33,864 nt of DNA from Phallusia fumigata (lineage: Eukaryota > Chordata > Ascidiacea > Phlebobranchia > Ascidiidae). This document shows, piece after piece, positions 1 to 11,074 of this stretch. Within the stretch, counting starts at the first letter, position 1, and each line of letters starts with the position of its first letter. A model generated the notes under the pieces. The model made no database searches and was not told the origin of the DNA. It saw nothing but the letters and a program-made list of their open reading frames with translations. Position numbers and translations under genes: made by a program. Location: the NCBI GenBank assembly GCA_008931825.1, contig QXVZ01021440.1, positions 13,234-47,097 on the forward strand. Direction: 5' to 3'.

Positions 1-429
1 GCAGCCACAAATACGTGTATAACAGCTGGCTGTTTTGCCCCAAATGCAAAACGACCTGCGCGAGGGAGTGATTGACGATTTTACGACTCAAGCGGCTCAA
101 CGGTTGGTCAGTCTGCTACTTCACACATAAACGGGCGTTCATAGGGTGCGGCAGGCGGGCGTTTCATTTTATTTGTATTGTTTTATGACGGACGAAGCTC
201 AGCTGTTTATATTATATTACATCACTGGTTTAGGTGATTGCGTAGCGTAAAGAAATGCGTCTACTAGATAACGTTGTAATTGTGATACCTTACAATAACT
301 TTGCTTTCTACTCTGTTGGGGGGGGGGGGGTAAGCGCATGGTTAGTTGGTCAAGAAGGGTAATGTTGTTGTTGTTGAATTTATAGCGCATTACCNAAACC
401 ACGCTGAAGAAATTCGTTAGGAGTTTGTT
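1..429. other. Intergenic, no gene seen
   Basis: No convincing coding exon was found on either strand. The stretch contains a run of 13 G at 318-330, a TTG-type microsatellite near 363-375 and one ambiguous base at 395. The G run and the N mark a place where sequence quality may be poor. Confidence 0.6.
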
Positions 430-1175
430 GCGGCTCGGCTAAAGGTCACTGTAGGTCCAATTATTGGCTGTGGGGTTTAAATTGTGCTGTTTACAATGAG
501 ATTGTAATTGGCATCATGTAAAGATGATTTTTTAGAATATATGTTGAAATCTTTACTTTTTGTTTTCCCACCAATTTTTAAAGGGTCGTTTAGAGTTTGT
601 AGTTTACTACGGCCTGACCAAAGGTCACTGCAGGTCAAACTATTGGTTAGTGTAACTGTGAGGTTTAGTTCATGCTTTTGACATTGAGATTGAAGTTGAC
701 ATGATGTAGGTAATGATTTAGTTATATTATAAATGGAAATCTTTGTTTTAAAATTTGGAAAACTGATTTTTAAACCGACCACGTTCTACAAACATCACTA
801 CTATTCAGAAATTGCATGTCCCCCCCGACCCATATGTTTATGCTAGCAAAAACAATAATGTTATAAAATGCCAAGGGAATTAGGGACCCCCCGTAATGTG
901 GGTATTGAAAATATATCCAATGTAATGGAGAAAATGGTATATGTGGAGAACATCATTTTGAGGTGGTAGTGTATGTGGAATGAAAATATGGAGAACGCCA
1001 CCTCTCTAGTTGACTGTGAGATTGTAATTGCCATAATGTAAGAAATGATTTGGTTAGAATATATGTGGAAATCTTTACTTTTTGTTTTCCCACAGTTTTT
1101 AAACTGATCACATCCTAAAACATCACTACTATTCATAAACTTCAAATATGGAGAACGCCACCTCTCTAGTTATAT
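430..1175. repeat. Degenerate tandem repeat, about 170-bp unit
   Basis: Three related stretches follow each other. Similar blocks containing GAGATTG, then an ATGTGGAAATCTTT-like stretch and a TTTTTAAA stretch, start near 498, 684 and 1017. The phrase AAAGGTCACTG(T/C)AGGTC occurs near 445 and again near 612. A 30-base phrase containing GGAGAACGCCACCTCTCTAG occurs near 990 and again near 1148. The units are diverged by substitutions and indels and carry no shared reading frame, so this is an old non-coding repeat of unknown family. Confidence 0.6.
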
Positions 1176-2169
1176 TATCAGATTAAAGTGTAATAAAAAT
1201 AAGTAGTACATATTTAAAAAAAACAATTTAGGTCAATTTGGGGGTGTTTTAGTGCCCTGTTAGTTCATTCCGCGGGTCTGTAAGTTGATGTTATAGAAGG
1301 GATGCAAAGTGGACTGCTAAGCTAGCCTATTAGGAATCATATTCAATGGAAAGAGACTATTTACAACATTTTGTGACACTGATTTTAGTGCGTAAATGGC
1401 AATGTGGACATGTCTAGTCTTCTAACCTGATGTATGTGAGAATTGGTACCATTGGGATGCATATCCACTTCGCTTAATGACGCATTTTTACCATAAACTA
1501 ATCAAAAGTACCAAAAGTTCTAACTTTTTTGATTTCGTTTGCAGGGTGAAAGTGCCAACAGCTCACTCGATGTATCACGCACGCAGTCAGATTCGGAGTA
1601 AATATTCTTCCAAGAAATGCGGGGATTTTCGTTCTACACCGCCGGACTTTCGATTTGTATTTATCTTCATTTTTCAATCCACTGTTTGTTACCATGCACA
1701 TTTTACTTTCTAGTTTTAATAATACCGTGTTTTACACAAGGTCGGTAAAACGCAAAACTGTTCATGTTTGTCCTTCGGGCAGTGTTAGTGCAATAGAGCA
1801 ATTTTTGTGTTAAATCGTTAAACGTTATTATTGTAAAGAAATTTCCTAAAAAAAGTAACACCCTGTTAAAAACAAACCCGGGAGTCAGACATGTAAAGTC
1901 GTGCGATTTGCCAGACCACAGACTATTTTTCTTAGTTTTTCTCGCCTTTTTTGAGTTTACTGCCAATCTTTTTATTTTATATTGCCGTGTTTTTTTACTT
2001 CAATACTATATCCTTTCCCTAATTCCCTGGCATGGTAAATTGTTTACAATGTAACATTAGTGAAGAAGCTGAACGCAGGTTCAGTAGGACATTGCAAGTG
2101 TAAGAAGATTACAGTCAGATATGTCACAGCAAGTATAGGTGTTGTAGAAGTTCGTTATTATGTTTATTT
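1176..2169. other. Intergenic, no gene seen
   Basis: AT-rich sequence with short random open frames only. A stretch near 1530-1550 resembles a splice acceptor (TTTCGTTTGCAG) followed by about 165 open bases. Nothing else supports an exon: no partner exon, no recognisable domain and no second copy in the window. Confidence 0.5.
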
Positions 2170-3660
2170 GTGCGTATAAATCGCGTAGTTGCAAACGTAA
2201 TTTGTAACGCATGGAATCGAAACTATTACGCAAAAACAACGTTCATGCGAACGTTTCCAATAACGTCAGTGAACAACGTAATATTAAACGTCGCATTTAC
2301 GTCGTATGGAATCGAAAATATTACGCAAAAACAACGTTCATGCGAACGTTTCCAATAACGTCAGTGAACAACGTAATATTAAACGTCGCATTTACGTCGT
2401 ATGGAATCGAAAATATTACGCAAAAACAACGTTCATGCGAACGTTTCCAATAACGTCAGTGAACAACGTAATATTAAACGTCGCATTTACGTCGTATGGA
2501 ATCGAAAATATTACGCAAAAACAACGTTCATGCGAACGTTTCCAATAACGTCAGTGAACAACGTAATATTAAACGTCGCATTTACGTCGTATGGAATCGA
2601 AAATATTACGCAAAAACAACGTTCATGCGAACGTTTCCAATAACGTCAGTGAACAACGTAATATTAAACGTCGCATTTACGTCGTATGGAATCGAAAATA
2701 TTACGCAAAAACAACGTTCATGCGAACGTTTCCAATAACGTCAGTGAACAACGTAATATTAAACGTCGCATTTACGTCGTATGGAATCGAAAATATTACG
2801 CAAAAACAACGTTCATGCGAACGTTTCCAATAACGTCAGTGAACAACGTAATATTAAACGTCGCATTTACGTCGTATGGAATCGAAAATATTACGCAAAA
2901 ACAACGTTCATGCGAACGTTTCCAATAACGTCAGTGAACAACGTAATATTAAACGTCGCATTTACGTCGTATGGAATCGAAAATATTACGCAAAAACAAC
3001 GTTCATGCGAACGTTTCCAATAACGTCAGTGAACAACGTAATATTAAACGTCGCATTTACGTCGTATGGAATCGAAAATATTACGCAAAAACAACGTTCA
3101 TGCGAACGTTTCCAATAACGTCAGTGAACAACGTAATATTAAACGTCGCATTTACGTCGTATGGAATCGAAAATATTACGCAAAAACAACGTTCATGCGA
3201 ACGTTTCCAATAACGTCAGTGAACAACGTAATATTAAACGTCGCATTTACGTCGTATGGAATCGAAAATATTACGTAAAAATAACGTTCATGTTAAACGT
3301 TTCAATCATGTCATTGAACAACGTAATTTTTAACGTCGCTTCTACGTCGTCTGGAGTCGACACTTTTACGTAAAAATAATGTTCATGTGAAACGTTTAAA
3401 CAATGTCATTGAACAACGTAACTTTTAACGTCGCATCTACGTCGTTTGGAATCGAAACTATTACGTAAAAATAACGTTTAGATGTACGTATAAATAACGT
3501 CATTGTACAAGGTAAAATAACGTCATGATTTACGTTTTGAAAACGTAATTTTAAACGTTCGTAGTTACGTTTTATAAACGTATAAATAACGTAGTTGTAC
3601 AACGTAGATTCGAACGTCGCATCTACGTCGTCTGGAGTCGACACATTTACGTAAAACAAA
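2170..3660. repeat. 95-bp satellite array
   Basis: Units begin with ATGGAATCGAAAATATTACG at 2306 and recur every 95 bases to 3161, giving ten apparently identical units (2306-3255). The unit at 2211 differs by about one base. From about 3276 the units diverge progressively (starts near 3256, 3351 and 3447), and by 3480-3660 only the ACGT-studded texture remains. Within a unit, ACGT tetramers sit about 29, 41, 53, 66, 78 and 89 bases from the unit start, a spacing of about 12, so the unit looks like roughly eight ancestral 12-mers. Because 95 is not a multiple of three, the overlapping 80-residue open frames are artefacts of the repeat. Confidence 0.95.
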
Positions 3661-4439
3661 CGTTCGGTTATAACGTCTTATCGACCAAACATAACCAAAA
3701 ATCTACGTCGAAAGGACGTCAAATTGTTAGCTGGGTTGCTACTTTTCGTAGAGGTCAAAGGTAAGTCAATATGATTTAAAACGTATGTGGAATTAAAGTA
3801 GGAAACGTACAACAACGAACTAACGAAAATCCCTTTAGGGCTATTTAAGCATTAACCATGTGTTCCGCAAATCTTTATCCGAAACGAAAATTGAAATAAA
3901 AACGATGAAAAATGTTTTGTTTCTGTGCCAGACATGAACCAATGGGAACGTTTACCGAAAAAAACAGCGGTGGAAGATGATGACAAGCAATGTGGTTCCG
4001 CCGGGCCGATATTTTCATGGCGAGGGTCCGTTGCATTGTATATTATTATTTGCGTTTTGAACTTTTTGGTTCAAATCTATTAAGTCACGAAACGCAGTAG
4101 TTTGCTTTTCATTATATTCTCGCTTAAGTTCGCTTAGTTGTTATATATCCACTTGTTAATCGCAACCGTTCGTAGTATACGACAAAAGGCACTTTGCTCA
4201 TTTGCTGTCTTTTTGAAGCTAACTGTGAACGACCCATATATATCTACATGTATATACCGTAGTGTTTAAACGATTAACCATCTGTTCGCCAGAAATACAA
4301 TTAAAAAATTCCTGGAAATAACGATTTTGTTGTAAAGGGCAATGGCACAGAAATAAAAGAATAAAACAGAATCGTGACCGAAGAAGCCCTTGAAAATGAA
4401 AAGATACGCAGCCAAAACACTTGCTAGCTGTATTTTGTT
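3661..4439. other. Intergenic, no gene seen
   Basis: AT-rich single-copy-looking sequence between the satellite and the start of the block duplicated upstream of gene 2. I found no supported exon, repeat or RNA gene. A hydrophobic minus-strand open frame at 4266-4457 has no other support. Confidence 0.5.
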
Positions 4440-5154
4440 CACTAATTGTTTAAGCATAGTCGCACAGCGTATTGCTAAAGAAACAAGTTAAATCTTGCAA
4501 TACAGTATGATGCAACAGCAATAAGTTTATTAGTATGAGGCTGCCGTTCCAGTTAATAAAAAGATACAAATTGTGATCATCGTGTCATCATAAGTCAGAA
4601 GTCGTATCAGCTTGTCGCCGTCCGTCCATAGGCGCTAGGTGCCTAGAAACTATTACAAATGTTACGCAACTGTGGAGTTCAAACACTAAAGCGGTCGACG
4701 CATCGCTCAATGGAAAAATGAAAAAAATCGAACAAAGGTGCAAAACTACAGTTGCGATATTTATAGCGTTGTGAAATGTTACGTTGTTGAAATGTATGGA
4801 TTTCCGTTACTTCTTTTAGTCTACATAGTTTTTTGCAGTTAATTTCTGGAATTAAATTTGGTATGCGGCTGCCGGAAATGGTCTCAGTGGGAAAATTACG
4901 CGATATCTACTTCATGTAACTGTTTGTTGTTTTACACCACTTACGTCTGCATGTGCTTTGTCAGCCCACACTGTTTGTAAAAGTAAGCACAAAATCATTT
5001 CATGTTCTACCGGAGTAATAAACTTAAATGTAATTAATGTAACCCTTAATTAAATAAACGTCTGATTAATACTCAGAAATTCAGCACCCTTCGCAATAAT
5101 ATTCGCAAAGGCGTTTTGTAATTTGTTCATTTGTAGCGCAAATGCCCATTAAAT
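4440..5154. repeat. 5' part of segmental duplication (copy A)
   Basis: This block matches about 12250-12840 with frequent substitutions and small indels. A shared landmark is AAAAAGATACAAATTGTGAT followed by CATCGTGTCATC, at about 4559 and 12363. It is the outer edge of the duplication that produced genes 1 and 2. It contains a fossil meprin exon, listed separately, and otherwise no gene. Confidence 0.75.
4675..4737 (+). pseudogene. Fossil meprin-like exon 3 (copy A)
   Basis: This stretch resembles exon 3 (propeptide) of the four intact genes. It keeps the GTCGACGCATCG core and ends ATCGAACAAAG directly before GT, the normal donor position. It is shorter than the 72-base exon because bases are missing at its 5' side, and there is no AG acceptor in front. 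No neighbouring exon of the same gene could be found, so it is a non-functional remnant. Its sister copy at 12495-12566 is better preserved. Confidence 0.65.
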
Positions 5155-5784
5155 ATGATGTCACTTCATTTGTTTATGCTATTGTTGCAGCAACCGAATT
5201 CGCTTTCATGCGACCCAAACGGGGATCAGGTCCGTAAAGAACAACCATACAAATATGATCTTCCTTTGTTGTGCTTTGAAGAAAAACAAACACAAGAGAA
5301 TATGAGGAACTCTCTTGTTCAGTCAGTCCAGACACGCTAGTTCTGTAAATAATACAGTACAGCCAGAACGATCTCACAGCTAGTTCACACGTGTTTTGTA
5401 AACTAGTTCTGTAAAGAGTTTAGTCTATTATGTTTAACATAACAATGTCACCAGGAAAGTCAAGTGAACAACGGAAACGGAATTCCTTTGTGAACAGAAT
5501 GTGTGATAAACATAGGTGCGCTTAATGCGGGTGATTGTATTTTGCCCTCTGGTAATTAAAGGTCGCACACCCCTGCTGTCAATAGCAGTTCAGCCAGAAT
5601 GAACCTATAAAGTTTTATACAGCAGAAGTAATATGTGTGTTACTTCAATTTATTGCGATTACAGTTAAAAACTTAACTTGTTCTCAGTGTGCAAGTGTTC
5701 CTAGTATATATATTTTTAGGCGATGTTGCTGGGTGATTTCTGCTGATTATATTTCCACAAGTATTTATGCAGTCGAGTATTAAC
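5155..5784 (+). promoter_or_regulatory. Upstream region and promoter of meprin-like gene 1
   Basis: Strongly conserved with the sequence before gene 2 (about 12850-13563), including a 70-base stretch near 5570-5640. That stretch contains CACACCCCTGCTGT and a small inverted repeat, CTGCT/AGCAG. A TATA-like run lies at 5705-5713, 72-80 bases upstream of the start codon, and gene 2 has one at the same distance. The phrase GCAGTCGA occurs just before the start in genes 1-3. Promoter function is inferred from position and conservation. Confidence 0.6.
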
Positions 5785-8700
5785 ATGAAGGAAGATCTGT
5801 ACAGTAAGCTTCTTGTGCTTGTGCTTGTGGTAATTTTCCAACTTCCCCTGTGTCACGTACGTAACTTTTTCTCCAGCATTTGAGAATTTAGTTCTGAAAT
5901 TTAACGAAACCTTTTCCTCGCAGACTGCAAGTTCAAAGCCAAAGGGAAAAGGTAATGTACGGGAAAAGTTTAGGAATAATATTTATTTTGTACCGTGTGG
6001 TTTTGAAGGAAACACGAATATGTCCTACAATATAGTGCCATGTTGAATTTGAATGCAGAAGAGCTGCAATATTTATATACGGTCAAGGACGTAACTCAAT
6101 ATATAAGAAGCTAGCATAAAAGTTCAAGTGAAAAAATGGTAAACATTTGTGTACACTTTTTATACTCAGTTTATTTTGCTGTAGAAAACAGCCTGACATC
6201 AAACACCATTGTAATCGACGCTGGAAACAAAAGACGAATCACGGAAATAAACGAAGGTACGAAACAGCAGTTTTTATTCCAGAGATATCCAGCAAAATTT
6301 GAACCTTCACCTGGGTACAATGAGCCAGTTGTGAAAAAAATTAAAAGCTATAATTTATCGTTATACATTGCTGCTAGAGTCACAAAACCAGATTATGCCG
6401 CACAAGTTTTATCACTGGTAAACATCAGCTCATTTAATAAATTGGTTGAGTGATGCCAACCTTTTTTTAGATAACTTTCTCCACGGTGACGATATTATTG
6501 AACCGAATGCGAGGAATGGTCTTGTTGACGAGAGCACAAGATGGGACAAAATAATCCCAGTTCAGTTTTCCGACCAACTTTCGCTTCTGGTAATCGAATA
6601 TGAGCACATTATTACTGTTTTTCTTATCTTAAGTTTGACGTCTGTAGATTAAGTTTTATTGAGCATTTCATGGTTTTTTTCAGGCCATTGCGACGATTTT
6701 GGAAGGACTCGATGATCTCGAGTTAAAAACTTGTTTTAATTTCGTCAACCAGTCAGTGGAAACAGATTACATTACAATAGCACCTCTTGACGGGTAGGTA
6801 TCACAAAAGATGGTTTCAACTGGCAAAATGAAAGCAGTTTGTATCTCAAATCAGTGTATAAAGGGTACGTTTGGTAGTAAATCTTGCGGTTACAATTAAG
6901 CATACGTCATGAAAACGAAACTGATGTTACTAATATCAAAGGGACATCAATCCGTTCTGAACATCAAGTTCATGTAACACGTACAGTATGTCAGCGATTT
7001 TGTCAAAATAGAGGAATTTAATCAATATGTCCTCTTCACCTCTTTTATCCAAAAGAAGAGTTTTACCTTCCAGATGCTTTTCGTCTGTTGGTCGTCGAGG
7101 CGGTCCTCAAACTCTTTCAATTGGATCCGGTTGTGAATTGATAGATACAGTGCAACATGAAGTCTTGCACGCTCTTGGTCTCTTTCACGAACAGTCGAGG
7201 CCCGACCGCGACGATTACGTCACCGTTCACTTAGAAAATGTGTTGCAAGGTAAAGTTTGGGTCAATTTCAAAATGCTTTAGAAAGTAATTGAGAATTTTC
7301 ATTTTAGAACACCAACACAACTTTGTTAAATACCAAAGCAGTTTCGTGGATCATCAACGTGTTCCGTACGATTACAATTCAATCATGCATTACACTGAAA
7401 ACGCATTTTCGTAAGTAGACGTATTTTGTTACATTAACACAAGCACACTCTCTTTCAAATAATGTTTTACAGAACAAACGGTTTGCCGTCAATCGTGACC
7501 ATCAACTCCGATTTTCAAAGTGTAATCGGAACAGGACAAGCTTTGAGTTCGGGTGATCTCACAAAAATTCGACGAATGTACGATTGTGGTAAGTAAATCA
7601 ACATGTTTGATGAGAAGCACCTTTATACATAACTGCATCGCAGGTGATACGCATAGATATTCCTACTTTTGCGACTTTGAAGACGTTGCTATCTGTGGAT
7701 ATGTACCACAAGGCACAGGTTGGATACGTCAATCAGTCACATCATCAGCTTCTCCGCAAACCGACGCAACGTTTGGTGAAACTGCATCAGGTTAGCAAAT
7801 TTGCATCCATTTGTAAATATTCCACATGATTGGCCATGTCGTTCGTCAGTATACAGTCTAAACAAACAGTTGACAGGTTTAGAGGTATAGACGTTACAAA
7901 TGCCGTAGAATATTTGAAGTTAGTGCAACTGCAAGAAACTTAATGATCAGGCGTGTACTTTCGATATGTAATTCTGTCCATGTGTCAAGAAATTTAGCTT
8001 GATGGTCAACAAAAATTTCAGGAAACATCCTGATTGCAAGCTCATCAAACATTACACCTTTATCGTTGTTGGTTCGAACCCCACTGTTGGAGTCCACTGT
8101 CAGCAAGCAGTGTCTGGAATTCTCTTACTACATGCGTTCGTCAAATGCAACAATGACTTTAAGGTGAAATAGTTTAACCTTTTTGCAGTTTTGGTCCGAA
8201 CAAAAATGATAATATTTTTGGTGTTGTTGTGTTCGCATTAGTGTGGCTTTGGAGTCAACCACGTCTGATCTCACCGAAATATTTACGATGACTGGAGACC
8301 AAGGTGATATGTGGAGGAAGGCGCGAGTGACAATCTCAGCTCCATCCGAATTTAAACTTGTCTTTACGGCCACAGCAGGTCTGTTAGTTTGTGATCATTT
8401 TTTTTGATCATTTGGCCACAGCAGACCTTTTTTGGTTTAGACACAAAAGTTCATGATCCAAAGAAAGGTCAATAAACTCAAACAATTACTGTTACGACAA
8501 AAATATCATTTACGATAAAAATGGAAATGGGAGGAAGGGAGATTATATCAGTGGTGGGGGAAGTAAAAATTTAAAAATAATACCTTTAAAAATAAGCTCT
8601 CGAAAACATGAAAAACAAACAAACAAACGATCGTAATTTCTCCTCTGAACATTTTCAGGATCATTGGATGTTGTCGCAATCGATGACGTCAACGTGATTG

Positions 8701-9885
8701 ACAGGTCTTGTGAAACAGGTTTCTTCACCCTTGAAGGCTTTTCTGAAACTCTCAGTACATCCAGCCAAAACGACGTCTTTAGGAGTCCGATAATGTACAC
8801 AGACGACGGCTACGCTTTTCTGATATCAGTAATATATGGTTTTCTTTTCATTTGACAAGGTGTTAAGGCATTGGTATTGCTGAGCACAGTGACGGAATAG
8901 AAAATATACGCCCCATGCTCCAATGCATTCGGGCCCAGGGGCAATTTAAAATCTATTTAAAAAAACATGCCCTTTTCTGTACTTTGATTCGCCAGTTTGT
9001 TTAAAGTTTGCCGCATTTAGAATAACCGGTCAACGAAATTCAATTTTTGTGCTTTTTTCTCTAGAAAAGCATGGGGAAATAAAACAAACGTTTTTTTCTC
9101 TTTAGGTTTTCCCGGTAGGGGACAGTTTGGCACCTGACACAAGTTCCATGTCTGTGTACTTCCACATCGCACAAGGAGTAAATGACGACCAGCTTGAATG
9201 GCCCTTTCAAAATCGATACATTAAACTTTCTCTCCTCGATCAAACTTCCGACGTTCTGCAGCAAAGTAACGTGGTTTCAAATTTCCTCACAAACTCTGTG
9301 GCACAATGGGAAAAACCAACTACGGTAAAAAGACAATTACTTTTTGTAAGTAATTTCTATGTTGGAACACTGTTGTTGGAAATCATATTTTCGCAGGGAT
9401 TTAATAATGGATGGGGCTATCGAACCTTCGTGAAGGTAGATGAAGTCCGCAATACAAGGTCGTACCTCAAGCACGATTCAATTATCATTTCTGTACAAGT
9501 CACAGGTGAGTGCTAGCAAAATAGTTCCACTTTGCTTTTCACCAAATCCATGCCCCTTTATATACGGTTCCAACATCATATAGAATATCCTCACCTGTAC
9601 AGTGATACTTTTTTCTAAGACATGAATAACTGGACGCGTTCGGAAGCAAGCCAAACCACCACCACGACTACAACAGCAACAACGACCAACACGCCTACAG
9701 CAGCAGCAGCAGCAGCAGCAGAAGCAGCAGCAACGACTACAACTACAATGACACCAACTACTTTCACAAGTCGATCAGAATCAACCACCTCGGGGTCAAC
9801 ACAATTAAATTGCTGGCAGTATCTTTGGGCGGTTGTATTGTTTTCCGGGAGATGCGTTGTATGCTTTTTTCACATTGATCTTTAA
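5785..9885 (+). CDS. Meprin-like astacin metalloprotease, gene 1 (15 exons, 661 aa)
   Basis: A zinc endopeptidase of the astacin/meprin family, predicted secreted or cell-surface. Exons: 5785-5856, 5924-5951, 6185-6256, 6471-6589, 6684-6793, 7074-7249, 7308-7410, 7473-7588, 7644-7790, 8022-8163, 8242-8378, 8659-8828, 9106-9324, 9397-9505, 9620-9885. All junctions are GT-AG and the frame stays open. Residues 1-24 form a signal peptide. The propeptide runs to about R72, a likely trypsin-type activation site before NGLVDE. The astacin domain (73-265) has zinc ligands H162, H166 and H172, catalytic E163, Met-turn M219 with Y221, and the family's four cysteines (C114, C135, C154, C265). MAM spans about 267-425 and MATH about 428-574. 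A Thr-rich stalk with an Ala run follows, then a hydrophobic tail (639-661). There is no EGF module. An in-frame ATG at 5767 is not conserved in gene 2, so 5785 was chosen. G64, just before the propeptide Asp, is Asp here. Confidence 0.93.
9700..9732 (+). repeat. GCA triplet repeat inside coding exon 15 of gene 1
   Basis: Seven GCA codons, one GAA and three more GCA codons encode an alanine-rich run inside the Thr-rich stalk. The other three genes lack it. Such a repeat is prone to length change by slippage. Confidence 0.9.
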
Positions 9886-10938
9886 TTGTGTCTTAGGGTA
9901 TTGGGATTGGAAAAGTACATGCGATTTAACTTTGCAAGAAACAATGGAAAAAAAACTAAAATAAGAGATATTATCAACAGAAACAGTATTAAAAAGTAAT
10001 AATTTCAGCTAAACTACAACTCTAAGAATAATGTTGCTAAACAAAATAACATTTAAAGCTATGGGTTTAATATCACTCGATTTCGTCGAAAATTAGCGAA
10101 AGTAAAAGAAAACATTCTTAACAGGAGATACAAGGCAGTAGGCTACTTGTAAATCGTCTTTTACGTTTTTACAAACATTTCTAGTTTGTATCTTCTTATT
10201 GAAACTTTTTAAAACCGTAAATTGTGTACATACAATAAACATGAGTGCATAAATTTAGCTGGTAGAAGAGGATTTGCAGGAATTAAATTTACGGTTCAAA
10301 GACCTTCACTAGTTACAGCAACCATTTACAAAGTGTACAGCATGTTTGGTATTTTTCGTAACTTGCGGTTAAACACTAAAATTTTTAACACAGAGATACG
10401 CAGCGGAATGCTATTAGAAAAAGTTGGTTTTGGTTAACTGTGTTGACCATTGAAACACGATTACCTCACGACAATTGGTTAAATAGTGCATGAAATTTGC
10501 AATGTTCTGAAGAAAGAATATACCTCACATATAGTCCTGAGACGGACAAAGCATCTGACTCGACTAAAGGCCTAACAAAACCCATTGTATTTTTTTCTAT
10601 GAACCAATATAATGTTCCGGAGTGTAGCGGCAATAGGTGCCGGGGCTCTCTGCATAAGCCTACTGCTCTTTCCTGTCCCTTGACCCGAATCCAGCAGCAC
10701 TACACCACTGGACATGTCTGGAACGGAGGCTGGTGGTACGAAAACTTCACGCAAGTATGTAAAAGGTCGAAACAGCGTTTTGTTGATTCAGTTTAATGCA
10801 GTAATCCTGAACCTGCGCCAACCCCTGGGTTTTCGTTCGGAGAGTATCTACACCAGTGATATAAAATACGATTTTTTCACACAAAAGAAACATACTAAAA
10901 TGATAAGCAACTTCAAAAAGCAAACAAAACAGGGCTGC
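9886..10938. other. Region downstream of gene 1
   Basis: No gene seen. AATAAA at 10234-10239, about 350 bases after the stop codon, is a candidate polyadenylation signal. A GC-richer patch at about 10600-10750 has open frames on both strands with no recognisable domain. It may be a dispersed element, but no second copy is in the window. Confidence 0.5.
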
Positions 10939-11005
10939 ATACCTACAGCTGTAAGGTGCCAACGTATGTCATTAGTCCTGTCGAAAATTAATAACGAAGT
11001 CCGTG
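10939..11005. repeat. Short direct repeat, copy 1
   Basis: Matches 11847-11905. The clearest part is TATGTCATTAGTCCTGTCGA and the 12 bases after it, against TATGTCACTAGTCCTATCGG at the second site. The family is unknown. Confidence 0.6.
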
Positions 11006-11074
11006 ACATTGTTATGACCACTATCCAGCGCAAAAGCATCCTTCACTAACAGATGTCCTTCCACATGTATAAAT

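Noticed and set aside
2211..3255. Possible CRISPR array
   Set aside because: Units abut head to tail with no variable spacers, and the window is eukaryotic.
2170..3373. Series of overlapping open frames of about 80 codons
   Set aside because: They are one repeated sequence seen every 95 bases; the period is not a multiple of three and no exon signals are present.
5174..5377. Minus-strand open frame partly conserved at 12980-13186
   Set aside because: The two copies diverge by frameshift, so the similarity reflects segmental duplication and not coding constraint.
6136..6453. 105-codon frame spanning exon 3 of gene 1 as an independent gene
   Set aside because: It is exon 3 plus read-through into both introns; the splice sites are conserved in all copies.
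8071..8082. GGTTCGAACCCC in exon 10 of all four genes, resembling a tRNA B box
   Set aside because: No A box, acceptor stem or cloverleaf surrounds it, and it encodes the conserved VRTPL of the MAM domain.
10497..10796. 99-codon plus-strand frame, with a competing minus frame
   Set aside because: No domain, no splice context and no duplicate. Composition alone does not support a gene.
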